64,000 bases of DNA from Schizochytrium sp. TIO01 (lineage: Eukaryota > Sar > Bigyra > Thraustochytrida > Thraustochytriidae), in assembly GCA_004764695.1 (NCBI GenBank), contig SMSO01000025.1:4504862-4568861 (forward strand). The letters are read 5' to 3'. How positions within the stretch are numbered: the first letter of the stretch is position 1; each line of letters begins with the position of its first letter. The position numbers and the translations under genes were made by a program. Under the pieces are notes generated by a model, which searched no databases, was not told the DNA's origin, and was given only the letters and a program-made list of their open reading frames with translations. Shown piece after piece: positions 11,101 through 20,804 of this stretch.

Positions 11101-14100
11101 TTACACCTGTTCTGCTACCGTGTAGTGTTGCCACACCTCGTCATGCTCCATGGTTTCCCGTACATTTGGATGTACAACTTTGTGCAAAATATCAATAACT
11201 CCGTCAGCATGTTCCTGCAGAGCCCCCGTGTCCGGCTCAATCAACGTTAACAACTTTGTCACAGGATCAGCACGCAGCAAGTGAGGTGCCATAGCATCCA
11301 ATATATCCAAAGCAACCTGCTGCTCCGCATCATTTGCTCCACTTGCGAAAAGTTCCACCAACTTAATGTCCAAGTCGGTATTTGATGCTAGATGTTCAGC
11401 CCAGCTATCAAAAGCAGCCAGAGCCCTAAGCACCTTGAGATGTTCGTCACGATGCTTCACCCGTGTTAAACCCAACACCAGTCGAGGTCCAAGACCAGCT
11501 GTAGATAAAGCTGCGGCCTCATCAGGACAACGCTCAACCATGATCACAATAGCACGGGCCATCAGACCTCTCGACTTCTGTTCGCTGCTCTCTGATCTCA
11601 AACTAGGGTTTGAGTCTTCATGCTTGCTCCTATCTCTAGCTTGCTCGGATGGTGGTGGAGGGGGTGCCCGTGTCGGCTTGAGGTCTTGTTTGATACTTAG
11701 TTCATTTGCGGAATAACCCCCATTCTCAGCAAAATCAGAACTTGAGCCTTCGCCTTCTTCGTCAACAGCATGCGTAGAGGAAGGTTTGTTTCTACGAGAA
11801 GGCACAGGTGGCGGAGCTCCTTTTGCAAGTACCGCAGAAGCCTGCCGCCGAGGAACGGGCGGAGGAGCTTTCCGGCTCCCTTGTCCATTACTACTATCAG
11901 TTGCCTGTGTAAATGCCGTCAAGAGGTCACGAAGAAATCCTGGCTCGTCTTCCAGTAAAAACTCTGTATTCTTTTTCTCTACCTGACCAAGAAATGCTCG
12001 GACAAAAACACCGCCTACGCACAGCTCAGCATCGATTTCTGGATAGCTCACGCGCTCGATTGGACTATCTTGAGACTGAACAACAGCGTCCTTGAGTCTT
12101 GCTAAAGCATTAGAAGACCACATCAACTCTGGTTCTGCAACATGTGCACGTTGAATCGTCTCTGTTAAGGTGCCCTTGCGCAATGCACGTACAATACCAA
12201 CAGGAATAAAGACTAGCAGTAAAGCATCAGGGCACTTACGCAAGAGCTTGATCGCCAAATCACGGCGAGAGTTTCTATCTGAGACCAATTTAGCTGAGCT
12301 TGCATTACTCCCTGCTACTGCATCTTCCGGTAGTACGGAGTTTGACTTATCTTCAACTTCAACTTCCATATCATTGAGTGCAATATTCAAAAGTTCACGC
12401 ACATCTTCAGCACCGCCGAGAAATGGGAGACTAGAAAGCAATCGAAGATCCAGTAAGCTCGCCTCACGACTACACTCGGGCATTGCCATACTCTCACGCA
12501 ACGAGCTTTGCACGGCGTCACTAAGAGATGGCTGCCGCTCGCAAAATGTTTCCAGAGAGTCCACTGCACTTTCTTTTAGCTCGGGTACGTTCAAGTTTGC
12601 AACTATAGATGGTATCACAGGAGGCTGAGCAAGAATGAGAACATTCGTAATTGCAGCGAGAGCATCTGGCCCAACAAATGAAGTAATCCCTGCCACAGCG
12701 ACAAGATTTTCAGCTAAAGGTGTTTCTTCATGCGCTCGCAGTAACTCCATCACAGTTGATGCAGGCGCCTCAAGCTCTTCTACTGCAGATGCCTTGTCTT
12801 TACACTCCACGAATAGGCGCACATAGAGACCTCCAATGCACCGTTCGCTAACTTGCAAATCTGGAAGAATGTCAGCCTCGGGAGATGTGGACAAAAAGTC
12901 TACGATTTGTGATCGCATGCTTGCATCCCACACCACTGTGGGGCTAGTAATCGAGTCAGCATTTACAGTTGCAAGAAGCTTGCTTGGGTTAGGTTCTCGC
13001 AAAAGGCGCATCACAGGCGGGGTCAGAGCAGCTCCCAACGCACGAGTCACATTCTCATTACGCGGCGATGAGAGTTCTCTTGTGGAAAGCAAACCACCAA
13101 GACGTGCAAGGGCACGTGCCGCATGTTTTGCAGAAACTGGGCTGTCCGGTCGGAACAACAGAGGTAATACGGCCCAAACAAAGCCTCGTTTGTACATATC
13201 ATTCTGAAGATTTTCATCATCTGCAAGACGTGCAATTACTTGTAAAGTGCTCTGCACAGTGGCATCCAAAGATTCTTTGTGCTCAGCAGTATGCAGGACC
13301 TTCAGCAGCTGAGGCCACAACTTCTCCAGATTGCCAGGCTCGCGAACGCGGGCTTTCGACTTGCCAAGAGATGCCCATAGCACTAACGTACGCAGGCCTT
13401 CAGCAAGTGGTAGTCCAGTTTCAGGATTCTCTGCCGAAAGAATTGTTTCCACTGCGCCACGGTCTGCAAGGTCAACTGCGTGTTTGGGTGACGCTGCACT
13501 CAGCGCATGCGCTAGAAGCATCGCAGCCTGCACAAGCTCAATCTCTGAACTTTGTAAGGCATCCATAAGTAAATCAAGAGCAGAGTATGGGTGACCATGC
13601 AGCTCACTTTTGTACTGTTGATATAATAGAGCTTGTGTCTGTAAAAGCAACTTACTAGAAACACCTCTACCTGGAGACCTGCTTGCAAGTGTGCGATAAG
13701 CAGCTTGCAAACGCGTCAGACCTTTAGCATCTAGATCCGATTTGCTCGCTTGCTCGCGAAATGCAGAATTTAAGGTTTCTAGGTCAACGTTATCCTCGCC
13801 TTGGGATTCAGAAAGCCCCAGTAATACCCTTGCATCATGCTGAGGGCCACCATTTGTATCCCGTCGTTCAGACTCTGTTCGCCATATTTCAATAATTCCT
13901 TCCAAAAGGGAAACAGGGTTATCTATGTCTAATTCCCCAGGTGACATAGGTGCGAGGCGATTGATATAGTACCCGTTGCAAAAATACTCGTCCTCAAGGT
14001 CAGTGAATACTACTGGAGGAGTTGGCCCCCCGCGGTATTCAGCAAGATGAGCGCGCACCTGCTCGCGCATCTCAGACGTCCAAATAACATCAGCTCCGCT

Positions 14101-17100
14101 CACATCGTTGCCTGCATAGACTTCCGCAAATCGTTCAGCACCATCTCGTTCCAGAACGCAAACAAGGCTCTCAGGGATAAAATTTAGCAGATTCGCACGT
14201 TGATAAGGAAGTAACGCATCAAGAAGGCACGCTACCTTCACAAGAGCATCTTTATTTTCAACCAAAAGGGCAGACTCTAAAACACCAGTTTGATGAATTC
14301 CAGCAAGTGCTTGCTTGTCAGCACCGTAACTTATCGTTGTACACAGCAAGTCTGCGACAGCTGGTGCTACCGAAGGTACTTCCATTGCTCGACAGATTTG
14401 TTGCCATGTGCTCATTTCACAGATTAAGCGGATTGCACGCGGTGGTGGGCGCAGTTGGCGCCCTTGAGCATCTGTGGTGGACTGAAGTGATGCTAGCTCA
14501 CGGAGAAGGTCCAACGCAGCACTACTTACGGTAAAAGCTGAAGCATCGGTCTTTTCAGTATCTTCACGACCCAGCGGAAGGGTAGCCACAAGAGACGACA
14601 CGGTGGAGTGATGCAGTACCAGACGAATAAGGTTTACCTTGGAAGCCACACATGCGCGAACTGCGGCAAGTAACAGCAGCTGGATCTTTGTGTCCCTGCA
14701 TTGTGCTACCCTATCAACAAGAAAGCATACATCAGCAAAGTCTCCAATTGCTGGACCATGACAGCGATAAACGAGCTCCATTGCTCGAAGACTATCTTCC
14801 GGATGTTCGTCCTTTAAATATTGATTATATAAGGCCCCAAAAACCTCTTTTGGTTCTCGGACTTGGCGAGCAGCCTCATCAGAACTCAGAATTAGTCTCA
14901 TGTAAGCAGGTCCAGCCATGACCTCGTCACGCAAAGATTTGTATTCCACTGCGAACTCCTCGTAGTTCCAGCTATATGAAGATAAAGAGCCTGGCGCTAG
15001 TAGAAATTTAAGCTCCTGATCGAGAGATGCTAAAAGTTCACTACGTGTTTCTGCATTCCAAATTAAGTTCGGTGTTTCATGGGTTTGCTCAATAACATGA
15101 AACACACCATCCAACATGTCATTGCGCCGCATATGCGCAACTCCATTTGCAATCTCTTTAGTTAGGGGTTGTCCTGGGCGATGTCCACTACGCAAAGTAT
15201 GAATTGCAAGGTCTAGCCTCTTTTCCAAAGCTGTACGGCGAAGTGCTGGCGCAGCAGCCTCTTCATCCATATGGTTAGCTGCGTTTACTTGGATTTGGCC
15301 TGTGGAGAACAGACCTGATGGTAAAATTCTATGCATAAGAGCTTCACCTTTTCTGTTACTAATGGTGAAGTTATGTACCAAGCACTGGCTCGCAAATCCA
15401 CGAGCATCAAGAGATCCAAAGATCGCCTCACGCATCTCTTGTAGAAACACACCCGTACGTAGTGCTTCCTCCTGGATAGCTTCTAGCTCTGTGGACAGAC
15501 CACTCTCTTCAATTGCTACTCGCAGTAATAGTGCAATGCTCTCAAGAGTCTCTAGTACCCGATAGTGGAGACTCGCTACGATTTCACTCGGCATGCGCAA
15601 AAGTGTCTCAAGCATGCGCTGGTAAATATCTTCTGGTGTGGAGTCACGGCCTGAGACAATGCATTGTTCAAAGATAGATGCCGCCCGCGCACTTACCAAA
15701 GCGTTTGATGAATACTTCCGCCAAACTGAAGCCAGAGAATCAATAAGATTAGGTGTCAAAAGAGCAATCTTGTTGGCTGTTTCAGCGGCTTGGTCGCGGG
15801 ATTTATCTCTTACTCCCCGGCCCAGCAAAGCGCTAAGGATTTCAAGTCCTTTGATTACAATCATGTCATTGTTGGCCTGAATCGACACTGTAAGAACCGA
15901 AATAATCTCAAAAGTCTGCATCGCTGAGATATTATAGAGTCCACCCATGTCGCGCCGATCCACCATACGCAGTATAACTTCTAGTGCTTGCAAACTAGCT
16001 CGAGGGTGCACCTTTTCTGGATCTGCGCGAATAAGCAACCCAGTGAGGAAAATAAATGCCACAGCGCCTGCGCCATGTAGATCGTTGCTTGACTTAAATT
16101 GTGCAAGGGTCATACTGTGCAAAGGCCAGCTGCTGTTACCAGTAAAGTCTGCGCAAGCTTGCAATAAACGCTGTAGATGCACATTGTGAAGTTGCGATCC
16201 GAGCTCCTTGATTTGTTGTGAAGCAGCAAGTGTCAAGATCCGCCGAAAGTAAAGCATTTCCATTTCATGCGGCGGCACGACATGCCGAGGCACAACGCGA
16301 CATGCCCCCCGTGGCCGTATCGGTAGGAGTGGTACTCGGGATTTCCGGCGAGAACATGCATCAAGGAGCTGAGCTAGAAAGCTATCGCGCTTGCCAGAGC
16401 GAGATTCTGCATCTTCCTCGTCTATTGTATACTCTAGATCCTGTTCCTCACTATGCAAGAGAATATCAAAATCTCCATCAAATTCAATTGGTCGCACAAG
16501 AACAAAGACTCGGGTCAACGACCGTACGGACAAGATTAGGTCACTATCACGTTCAAGTTCAACAAGGTGCCGGGTTGTGACACGCAAACGGATAGGCTGT
16601 TGGTCGTCTGACCCACCACGCTTTTTCACAGCAAACTCGCAAACAGTTTGAGAAGCAACAGCAGCGCGTGCGTACGCACGTCCCATGGCCTCCCATTCCT
16701 CCGTTGCCAGGTTTTGTGAAGAAAAGATTACCGGAATGTTACTAGCACGACAGCTTGCTTGCATTGCGTTTGTGATAACTCGGATGTGTGGGCCTAGTCG
16801 AAATGCTCGAGGTCGCTTGTCGATTCCAGATACAAAAACAATAGAGTCCTGATTTAGTTGCTGCACACATTCAATGTCTACATATCGATAGGCATGCAGA
16901 ATACGTGTAGCATTTTCATCAGCAACCTCGACCAAACCACTCTCTCCTGCGACCAAAAGGCAGTCACGCGTACGTCCAGGTCTTCTACGGGATACTTTGT
17001 CCACTCGAAACACAGTTTGGCGTCCAGCATGTTTTTTGGCGTTCAGTGTACTTAATAATTCACCTCGACATGGGCTCCAAAACGTCATTGTTGATTTTCC

Positions 17101-17520
17101 ACTACCAAATGACAAAGCTCCTCCTCCTCCGTTGCTAAGAAGCAATTGAAACCTTCCTGCTGTAGATGGCATGTGTTCCTCAGAGGAACCCGCTTCATCT
17201 CGATCAGGGGTGTGCTGCTGAGAATTACCTCGAGATTTTCCTTGTTGATTGTTGCTTTGGGTTCCTGTAGGTTTCCAAGTAATAAGTTTCGAACCAACTC
17301 CACTGTTAACCTCTGATGGGTCATTAGGGTCTGGTAATATGATTTCTTCGAGTTGATCAAATCGCCAACGATTAGTCACTTGCGCTGTATTTGGATCTAC
17401 ATTGACAAACCCCGTCATGCCGATTTCAAAAGTACGTAGATACTCTCCTCGTAACTTGTGCTGTTTAACCGCAATAAATCTGTGTGTTATAGGCCCTGGG
17501 ATGCCATCTTTGGTCGACAT
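11101..17520 (-). CDS. DNAJC13: RME-8 / DNAJC13 / GRV2 endosomal protein with degenerate J region
   Basis: A 2139-residue, single-exon, mostly α-helical protein. The N-terminus (residues 10-65: HKLRGEYLRTFEIG..., NPNTAQVTNRW-like) is the RME-8 PH-like start. Repeats of the IDD type follow, such as VVFTDLEDEYFCNGYYINRL near residue 1170 and a second copy, AELCVGGVFVRAFLGQ, near 1840. The J-domain position lies between the second and third IDD repeats, near 1235-1285: LLGLSESQGE... through AAYRTLAS aligns with the human J domain, and the flanking LLLQTQALLY also matches. The HPD tripeptide is absent: the sequence reads KSDLDAKG, with a short deletion. A Pro-rich linker (APPPVPRR, APPPVPSRR, RAPPPPPSEQ; near 1940-2000) could bind SH3 or WW domains. 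RME-8 works with Hsc70 on sorting endosomes and the retromer/SNX pathway; here the Hsp70-activating part looks lost. The ATG at 17520 fits the family start. Confidence 0.9.
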   Translation of the reverse strand: MSTKDGIPGPITHRFIAVKQHKLRGEYLRTFEIGMTGFVNVDPNTAQVTNRWRFDQLEEIILPDPNDPSEVNSGVGSKLITWKPTGTQSNNQQGKSRGNSQQHTPDRDEAGSSEEHMPSTAGRFQLLLSNGGGGALSFGSGKSTMTFWSPCRGELLSTLNAKKHAGRQTVFRVDKVSRRRPGRTRDCLLVAGESGLVEVADENATRILHAYRYVDIECVQQLNQDSIVFVSGIDKRPRAFRLGPHIRVITNAMQASCRASNIPVIFSSQNLATEEWEAMGRAYARAAVASQTVCEFAVKKRGGSDDQQPIRLRVTTRHLVELERDSDLILSVRSLTRVFVLVRPIEFDGDFDILLHSEEQDLEYTIDEEDAESRSGKRDSFLAQLLDACSRRKSRVPLLPIRPRGACRVVPRHVVPPHEMEMLYFRRILTLAASQQIKELGSQLHNVHLQRLLQACADFTGNSSWPLHSMTLAQFKSSNDLHGAGAVAFIFLTGLLIRADPEKVHPRASLQALEVILRMVDRRDMGGLYNISAMQTFEIISVLTVSIQANNDMIVIKGLEILSALLGRGVRDKSRDQAAETANKIALLTPNLIDSLASVWRKYSSNALVSARAASIFEQCIVSGRDSTPEDIYQRMLETLLRMPSEIVASLHYRVLETLESIALLLRVAIEESGLSTELEAIQEEALRTGVFLQEMREAIFGSLDARGFASQCLVHNFTISNRKGEALMHRILPSGLFSTGQIQVNAANHMDEEAAAPALRRTALEKRLDLAIHTLRSGHRPGQPLTKEIANGVAHMRRNDMLDGVFHVIEQTHETPNLIWNAETRSELLASLDQELKFLLAPGSLSSYSWNYEEFAVEYKSLRDEVMAGPAYMRLILSSDEAARQVREPKEVFGALYNQYLKDEHPEDSLRAMELVYRCHGPAIGDFADVCFLVDRVAQCRDTKIQLLLLAAVRACVASKVNLIRLVLHHSTVSSLVATLPLGREDTEKTDASAFTVSSAALDLLRELASLQSTTDAQGRQLRPPPRAIRLICEMSTWQQICRAMEVPSVAPAVADLLCTTISYGADKQALAGIHQTGVLESALLVENKDALVKVACLLDALLPYQRANLLNFIPESLVCVLERDGAERFAEVYAGNDVSGADVIWTSEMREQVRAHLAEYRGGPTPPVVFTDLEDEYFCNGYYINRLAPMSPGELDIDNPVSLLEGIIEIWRTESERRDTNGGPQHDARVLLGLSESQGEDNVDLETLNSAFREQASKSDLDAKGLTRLQAAYRTLASRSPGRGVSSKLLLQTQALLYQQYKSELHGHPYSALDLLMDALQSSEIELVQAAMLLAHALSAASPKHAVDLADRGAVETILSAENPETGLPLAEGLRTLVLWASLGKSKARVREPGNLEKLWPQLLKVLHTAEHKESLDATVQSTLQVIARLADDENLQNDMYKRGFVWAVLPLLFRPDSPVSAKHAARALARLGGLLSTRELSSPRNENVTRALGAALTPPVMRLLREPNPSKLLATVNADSITSPTVVWDASMRSQIVDFLSTSPEADILPDLQVSERCIGGLYVRLFVECKDKASAVEELEAPASTVMELLRAHEETPLAENLVAVAGITSFVGPDALAAITNVLILAQPPVIPSIVANLNVPELKESAVDSLETFCERQPSLSDAVQSSLRESMAMPECSREASLLDLRLLSSLPFLGGAEDVRELLNIALNDMEVEVEDKSNSVLPEDAVAGSNASSAKLVSDRNSRRDLAIKLLRKCPDALLLVFIPVGIVRALRKGTLTETIQRAHVAEPELMWSSNALARLKDAVVQSQDSPIERVSYPEIDAELCVGGVFVRAFLGQVEKKNTEFLLEDEPGFLRDLLTAFTQATDSSNGQGSRKAPPPVPRRQASAVLAKGAPPPVPSRRNKPSSTHAVDEEGEGSSSDFAENGGYSANELSIKQDLKPTRAPPPPPSEQARDRSKHEDSNPSLRSESSEQKSRGLMARAIVIMVERCPDEAAALSTAGLGPRLVLGLTRVKHRDEHLKVLRALAAFDSWAEHLASNTDLDIKLVELFASGANDAEQQVALDILDAMAPHLLRADPVTKLLTLIEPDTGALQEHADGVIDILHKVVHPNVRETMEHDEVWQHYTVAEQV

Positions 17521-18816
17521 TTTCTCTGCCGCGCCTAGATCCTTACGTTACAAGATGGTTTCCGCCCGCAAGTGTTTTTTCAAGAGCTCTCTGGTCCTTG
17601 AGATGGCACTTCAAATATGTCTCTCTAGATGTCTTGACAAAAACAATTTCCACCCGTATGTTCTCTCGAGTCGATGAAGAGCTATAGAGATTATCTTCAC
17701 AGCTCCAAAGTTTGAAGATATGATATGGAAGAATATTGACGCCCAGGACCGATCTGTATTCGTGCCAATCTGGCGTCCTCAAGCTCAATAGAGCTGGACC
17801 ACAACGTTCCTCCGGCTTCCCTGAGACTAGGCACGGTCGGTCCCAGTGCACGCTCTTATGCAAGATTGGCACCCTAGAGCAAGGTCGCCACGACCCGCGT
17901 TTGGGTTATCTTTGATGATGATGGGTCTGTAACCTCAACTTTTTGGATCTCTGTTTTAATATTTGGTCATTCCTTTGCTTATTACTTACCTTATTTATCC
18001 TAAGGTCTCTGTAATTAGAGGCCCCCAAGATTAATCTGCCAAAATACCCAGTAATCTACAAGGAAATAGTAATTAACTTCGCTTGCCCTCGCTGGCACTA
18101 CAAATCAGGCGCTTTGTTCTACAGTCAATTCCTAGCTTCGCCTCTAGAGTACACAGTGCACGCGTATTGTTTTAAAAAAACCAACAGCCGAGAGTGCTGA
18201 ATTGTTTCAAGCTCCTTGCTGTACCTTTTTTGGAATCGAAAATGAGGGCGTTATAGATGTAACTAATTTTTAATAAAGAATAAAGTTGATCCTTTTCAGG
18301 CTTCACGTTCTGCAGGAACCGCATGTGAAGAATGCCCAGATGCAAGGCGAGGCTGCTAGATGGGTCCCTTTGCATGAATTACACTCTATAATACAGATCG
18401 GATTTGCGTAGGACACGCCGAGATGTGAAATAATGGTAGACCGTGCATATGGAACGTGCCGGGATTCTAGGGGCGGAGTGGGCCATGAGACGTACATTGA
18501 AGGGACTCGTTTTACACGGGCTACTGACGTCCATAGTAAAACCATTTTTATTAGGGGAAGGTATTATGTAAAATACTTACAATGATTGCGCGTATAAAGT
18601 CTAAAAGGTGAGTAATGGGTTGATCAGAAAGGTATACTAGGTGTGCTAATATGCTGGTCTTAGAGTTCTTTACAGTGATAAGGTCCACTAAGCAATTGCA
18701 AAAGCAGACCAACCCACAGATGTCTGACTGTGATTCGCACAGGCCTCAATCTAGGTGGCACTATGATGAGTACAAACTCCTTCCACATATTCTAAATAGA
18801 TGAAAAGAAAGGTAGA
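17521..18816. other. Spacer upstream of RME-8
   Basis: No gene that I can support. On the minus strand a strong donor-like AAG|GTAAGT lies near 17989, and acceptor-like AG words lie just before the RME-8 ATG, so a 5' untranslated intron is possible. An open minus-strand stretch at 17543-17872 has no recognised motifs and overlaps this presumed leader. 17990-18800 is AT-rich with nothing evident and should contain the 3' end of the gene ending at 18817. Confidence 0.45.
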
Positions 18817-20148
18817 TTATGAGCTACCAACAGCAACACCCCAGCTGCCGACATTGCCAACTCCTCGTCGCCCTCCGCCGCCTCGTCGCTGGTCATCGTT
18901 TGTCTTTGTCTTTTCACCTTCAAGCTCACGTTGATGTGCACGAAGGCATTCCATACTGCAATAGCGATAGTCAAGACGTGTAAAAGGCTCACGCTTCGCA
19001 CTGTAATCTTTGCCACAAGGTCCGTCGCATTTCCAACGAGGACGGGCTTTAGGCTTGGGTGGTTCTGGAGGTATATACCACGATAATGCATCAATTATGT
19101 TACCTCCGCATATACCGAGAATGGACTCTCTTGGAACTCCAGCTCGCGCTAGACAGACTTGCAAGCGAGCTAGACCATGCACATAACCGTCGCCGCCTTG
19201 TTTACTAAGATGGATCTTAAAGCAAGTCCCAGAGCGAACACAGACACGATCGCACACACCCTCTCGATAGAATCGAGATATCGCAGCAGCCATGATGTCT
19301 ACGCCCAGTTCACTCGATGTGCTTGCTCCAATGCTGAGAAAATCAAAGACAAGCAGTTTCTCCATAATTTGAGTAATTCCATCAGAAAAGGCTTCAAGCC
19401 CTATATAGGGGCGAGGAAGGGCTTCTAGCAAACCCACTAAAAGCAATCGGGGCTTCTGTGGATTATCCACAGGTGCTGGCTGAAAAGCATCATTAAAAGT
19501 GGCAACTATTTGCAAGCAAGCACTGAAAACATGCTCAAAAACAGGTAATGAACCAAGGTAGGCATTTACATCATTCCCAAGTGTTTCAACCATTCCCTGA
19601 GCTAAACTAGATACATTGACAATAATCGGCGGGTAGCAATTGCCTTTCCTTTCTCCAATAGCCTTTTGGGCTAGGGCTGCAGCTGTGATGACAGTATCAA
19701 TGTCTGTTTCATCTTCGATGTCAAGTTCGCCGATGAAACCGCAAATTGGGCTTTTTTGTACTTCTCCATGAAGGTCGCTGATGAATCTGTTTTGCAAAGA
19801 TTCGCAGTCAAGCTTAGATCCAGAAGCCGAGGCCTGGCTGCGAGCCCATCCGGATCCTAGCACAATCGTGATTTTCGTGCGGCGGGATTGTAATCGCGCT
19901 GCTGCTTGGAGTAAAGCTTCTCTATCCTGATTCCTTTCTGGAGGCGATCCTTCACAAATAACTAAAGATGATGCACCAAAGCTAAGATCCTCCACTACAT
20001 TCCCTGCGTGTGCAAGCTCATTTTCGACCTCGTCAGCGCTCGAGCAAAGCGAATAGTTACGAGCAAACCGTCTCGGCTCGGCTCGTAGCTTCCCCAGAAT
20101 TGTCAAGCTCGATCTTGTCAAGCTCCAGCTCATTGAGCTTTGAGCCAT
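18817..20148 (-). CDS. Phosphotriesterase-like protein lacking metal ligands, with C-terminal zinc finger
   Basis: A 443-residue protein. Two blocks match phosphotriesterase-related (PTER/PTE) TIM-barrel proteins. RFISDLHGEV..CGFIGELDIE (121-145) resembles the segment ending in GxIGEIG. DRVCVRSGTCFK..QGGDGYVHGLARL..LARAGVPRESI (300-343) resembles the D-R-I-L-S-x-D...GGxGYxH block. However the first-strand HxH is absent, the His after the fourth strand appears as IIVNVS (175-180), and the SxD motif has become RSGT (305-308). Only Glu141, the metal-bridging position, remains. Catalysis is therefore doubtful. A Pro-rich hinge (360-370) leads to a treble-clef-like Cys/His cluster: C374, C378, C397, C401, H405. 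The tail is Gly/Arg-rich. No signal peptide is clear. The function is unknown; the fold assignment is from motif memory. Confidence 0.55.
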   Translation of the reverse strand: MAQSSMSWSLTRSSLTILGKLRAEPRRFARNYSLCSSADEVENELAHAGNVVEDLSFGASSLVICEGSPPERNQDREALLQAAARLQSRRTKITIVLGSGWARSQASASGSKLDCESLQNRFISDLHGEVQKSPICGFIGELDIEDETDIDTVITAAALAQKAIGERKGNCYPPIIVNVSSLAQGMVETLGNDVNAYLGSLPVFEHVFSACLQIVATFNDAFQPAPVDNPQKPRLLLVGLLEALPRPYIGLEAFSDGITQIMEKLLVFDFLSIGASTSSELGVDIMAAAISRFYREGVCDRVCVRSGTCFKIHLSKQGGDGYVHGLARLQVCLARAGVPRESILGICGGNIIDALSWYIPPEPPKPKARPRWKCDGPCGKDYSAKREPFTRLDYRYCSMECLRAHQRELEGEKTKTNDDQRRGGGGRRGVGNVGSWGVAVGSS

Positions 20149-20804
20149 ACAGACCAGAGCTCGTGCTCCATGTCACTCGTTCCGGGATGAGAGTGATCCC
20201 GGAGAGCTCTCCCTCGGTTGGAAGGCGCGCCCCTGAGGCAGACACCAACATATTTAGTTTGTTGTTTAGTTACGAAAGTATCTCCAAGAGTAACAAGTGA
20301 GGTTTAAACTTCTTCATTTGTATTTGGCGGTAATAAATAAAAAATTTACGTAGATTTGAATACACCCTGCGACATTAATATTCTACATGCATGAGCAGTG
20401 CAGTAGTGCGTTCCAATTCCAGGCAAACTACATCTTACTAGAAAATTAAGTATTAAAGTGCCCAGTGTTGTATCAGTATTTCAATAGCTAAACAAATATC
20501 CCAGATGTCAATTGTGTAAAATGGAACTTATCAGAAATGTTATGTATGTGCCTCGGGATGGCTTATCCTATCATGAATGCAGAGCTAAGCCATCCGGTGA
20601 GTCCCTCTTCTGTCGTTTGCTTTGGTACGCAATGCAGTAGATACTTCATGTTTTCTGGTTCAAGATTCATTTTCATAGTAGAAGAAACTAAACAACACGC
20701 GAGACCTGAATTACAAGATGGTGGCCCTAGTTTTGAAGCACGTTTGAGTCCAAGAAACGAGACTGATGTTAAAAATTCGATTTACACGGACCGAAAGATC
20801 GGCA
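20149..20804. other. Spacer between two minus-strand genes
   Basis: Promoter side of the phosphotriesterase-like gene and 3' side of the FAD monooxygenase gene. The open stretches on the + strand are not protein-like. Nothing else is seen. Confidence 0.5.
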
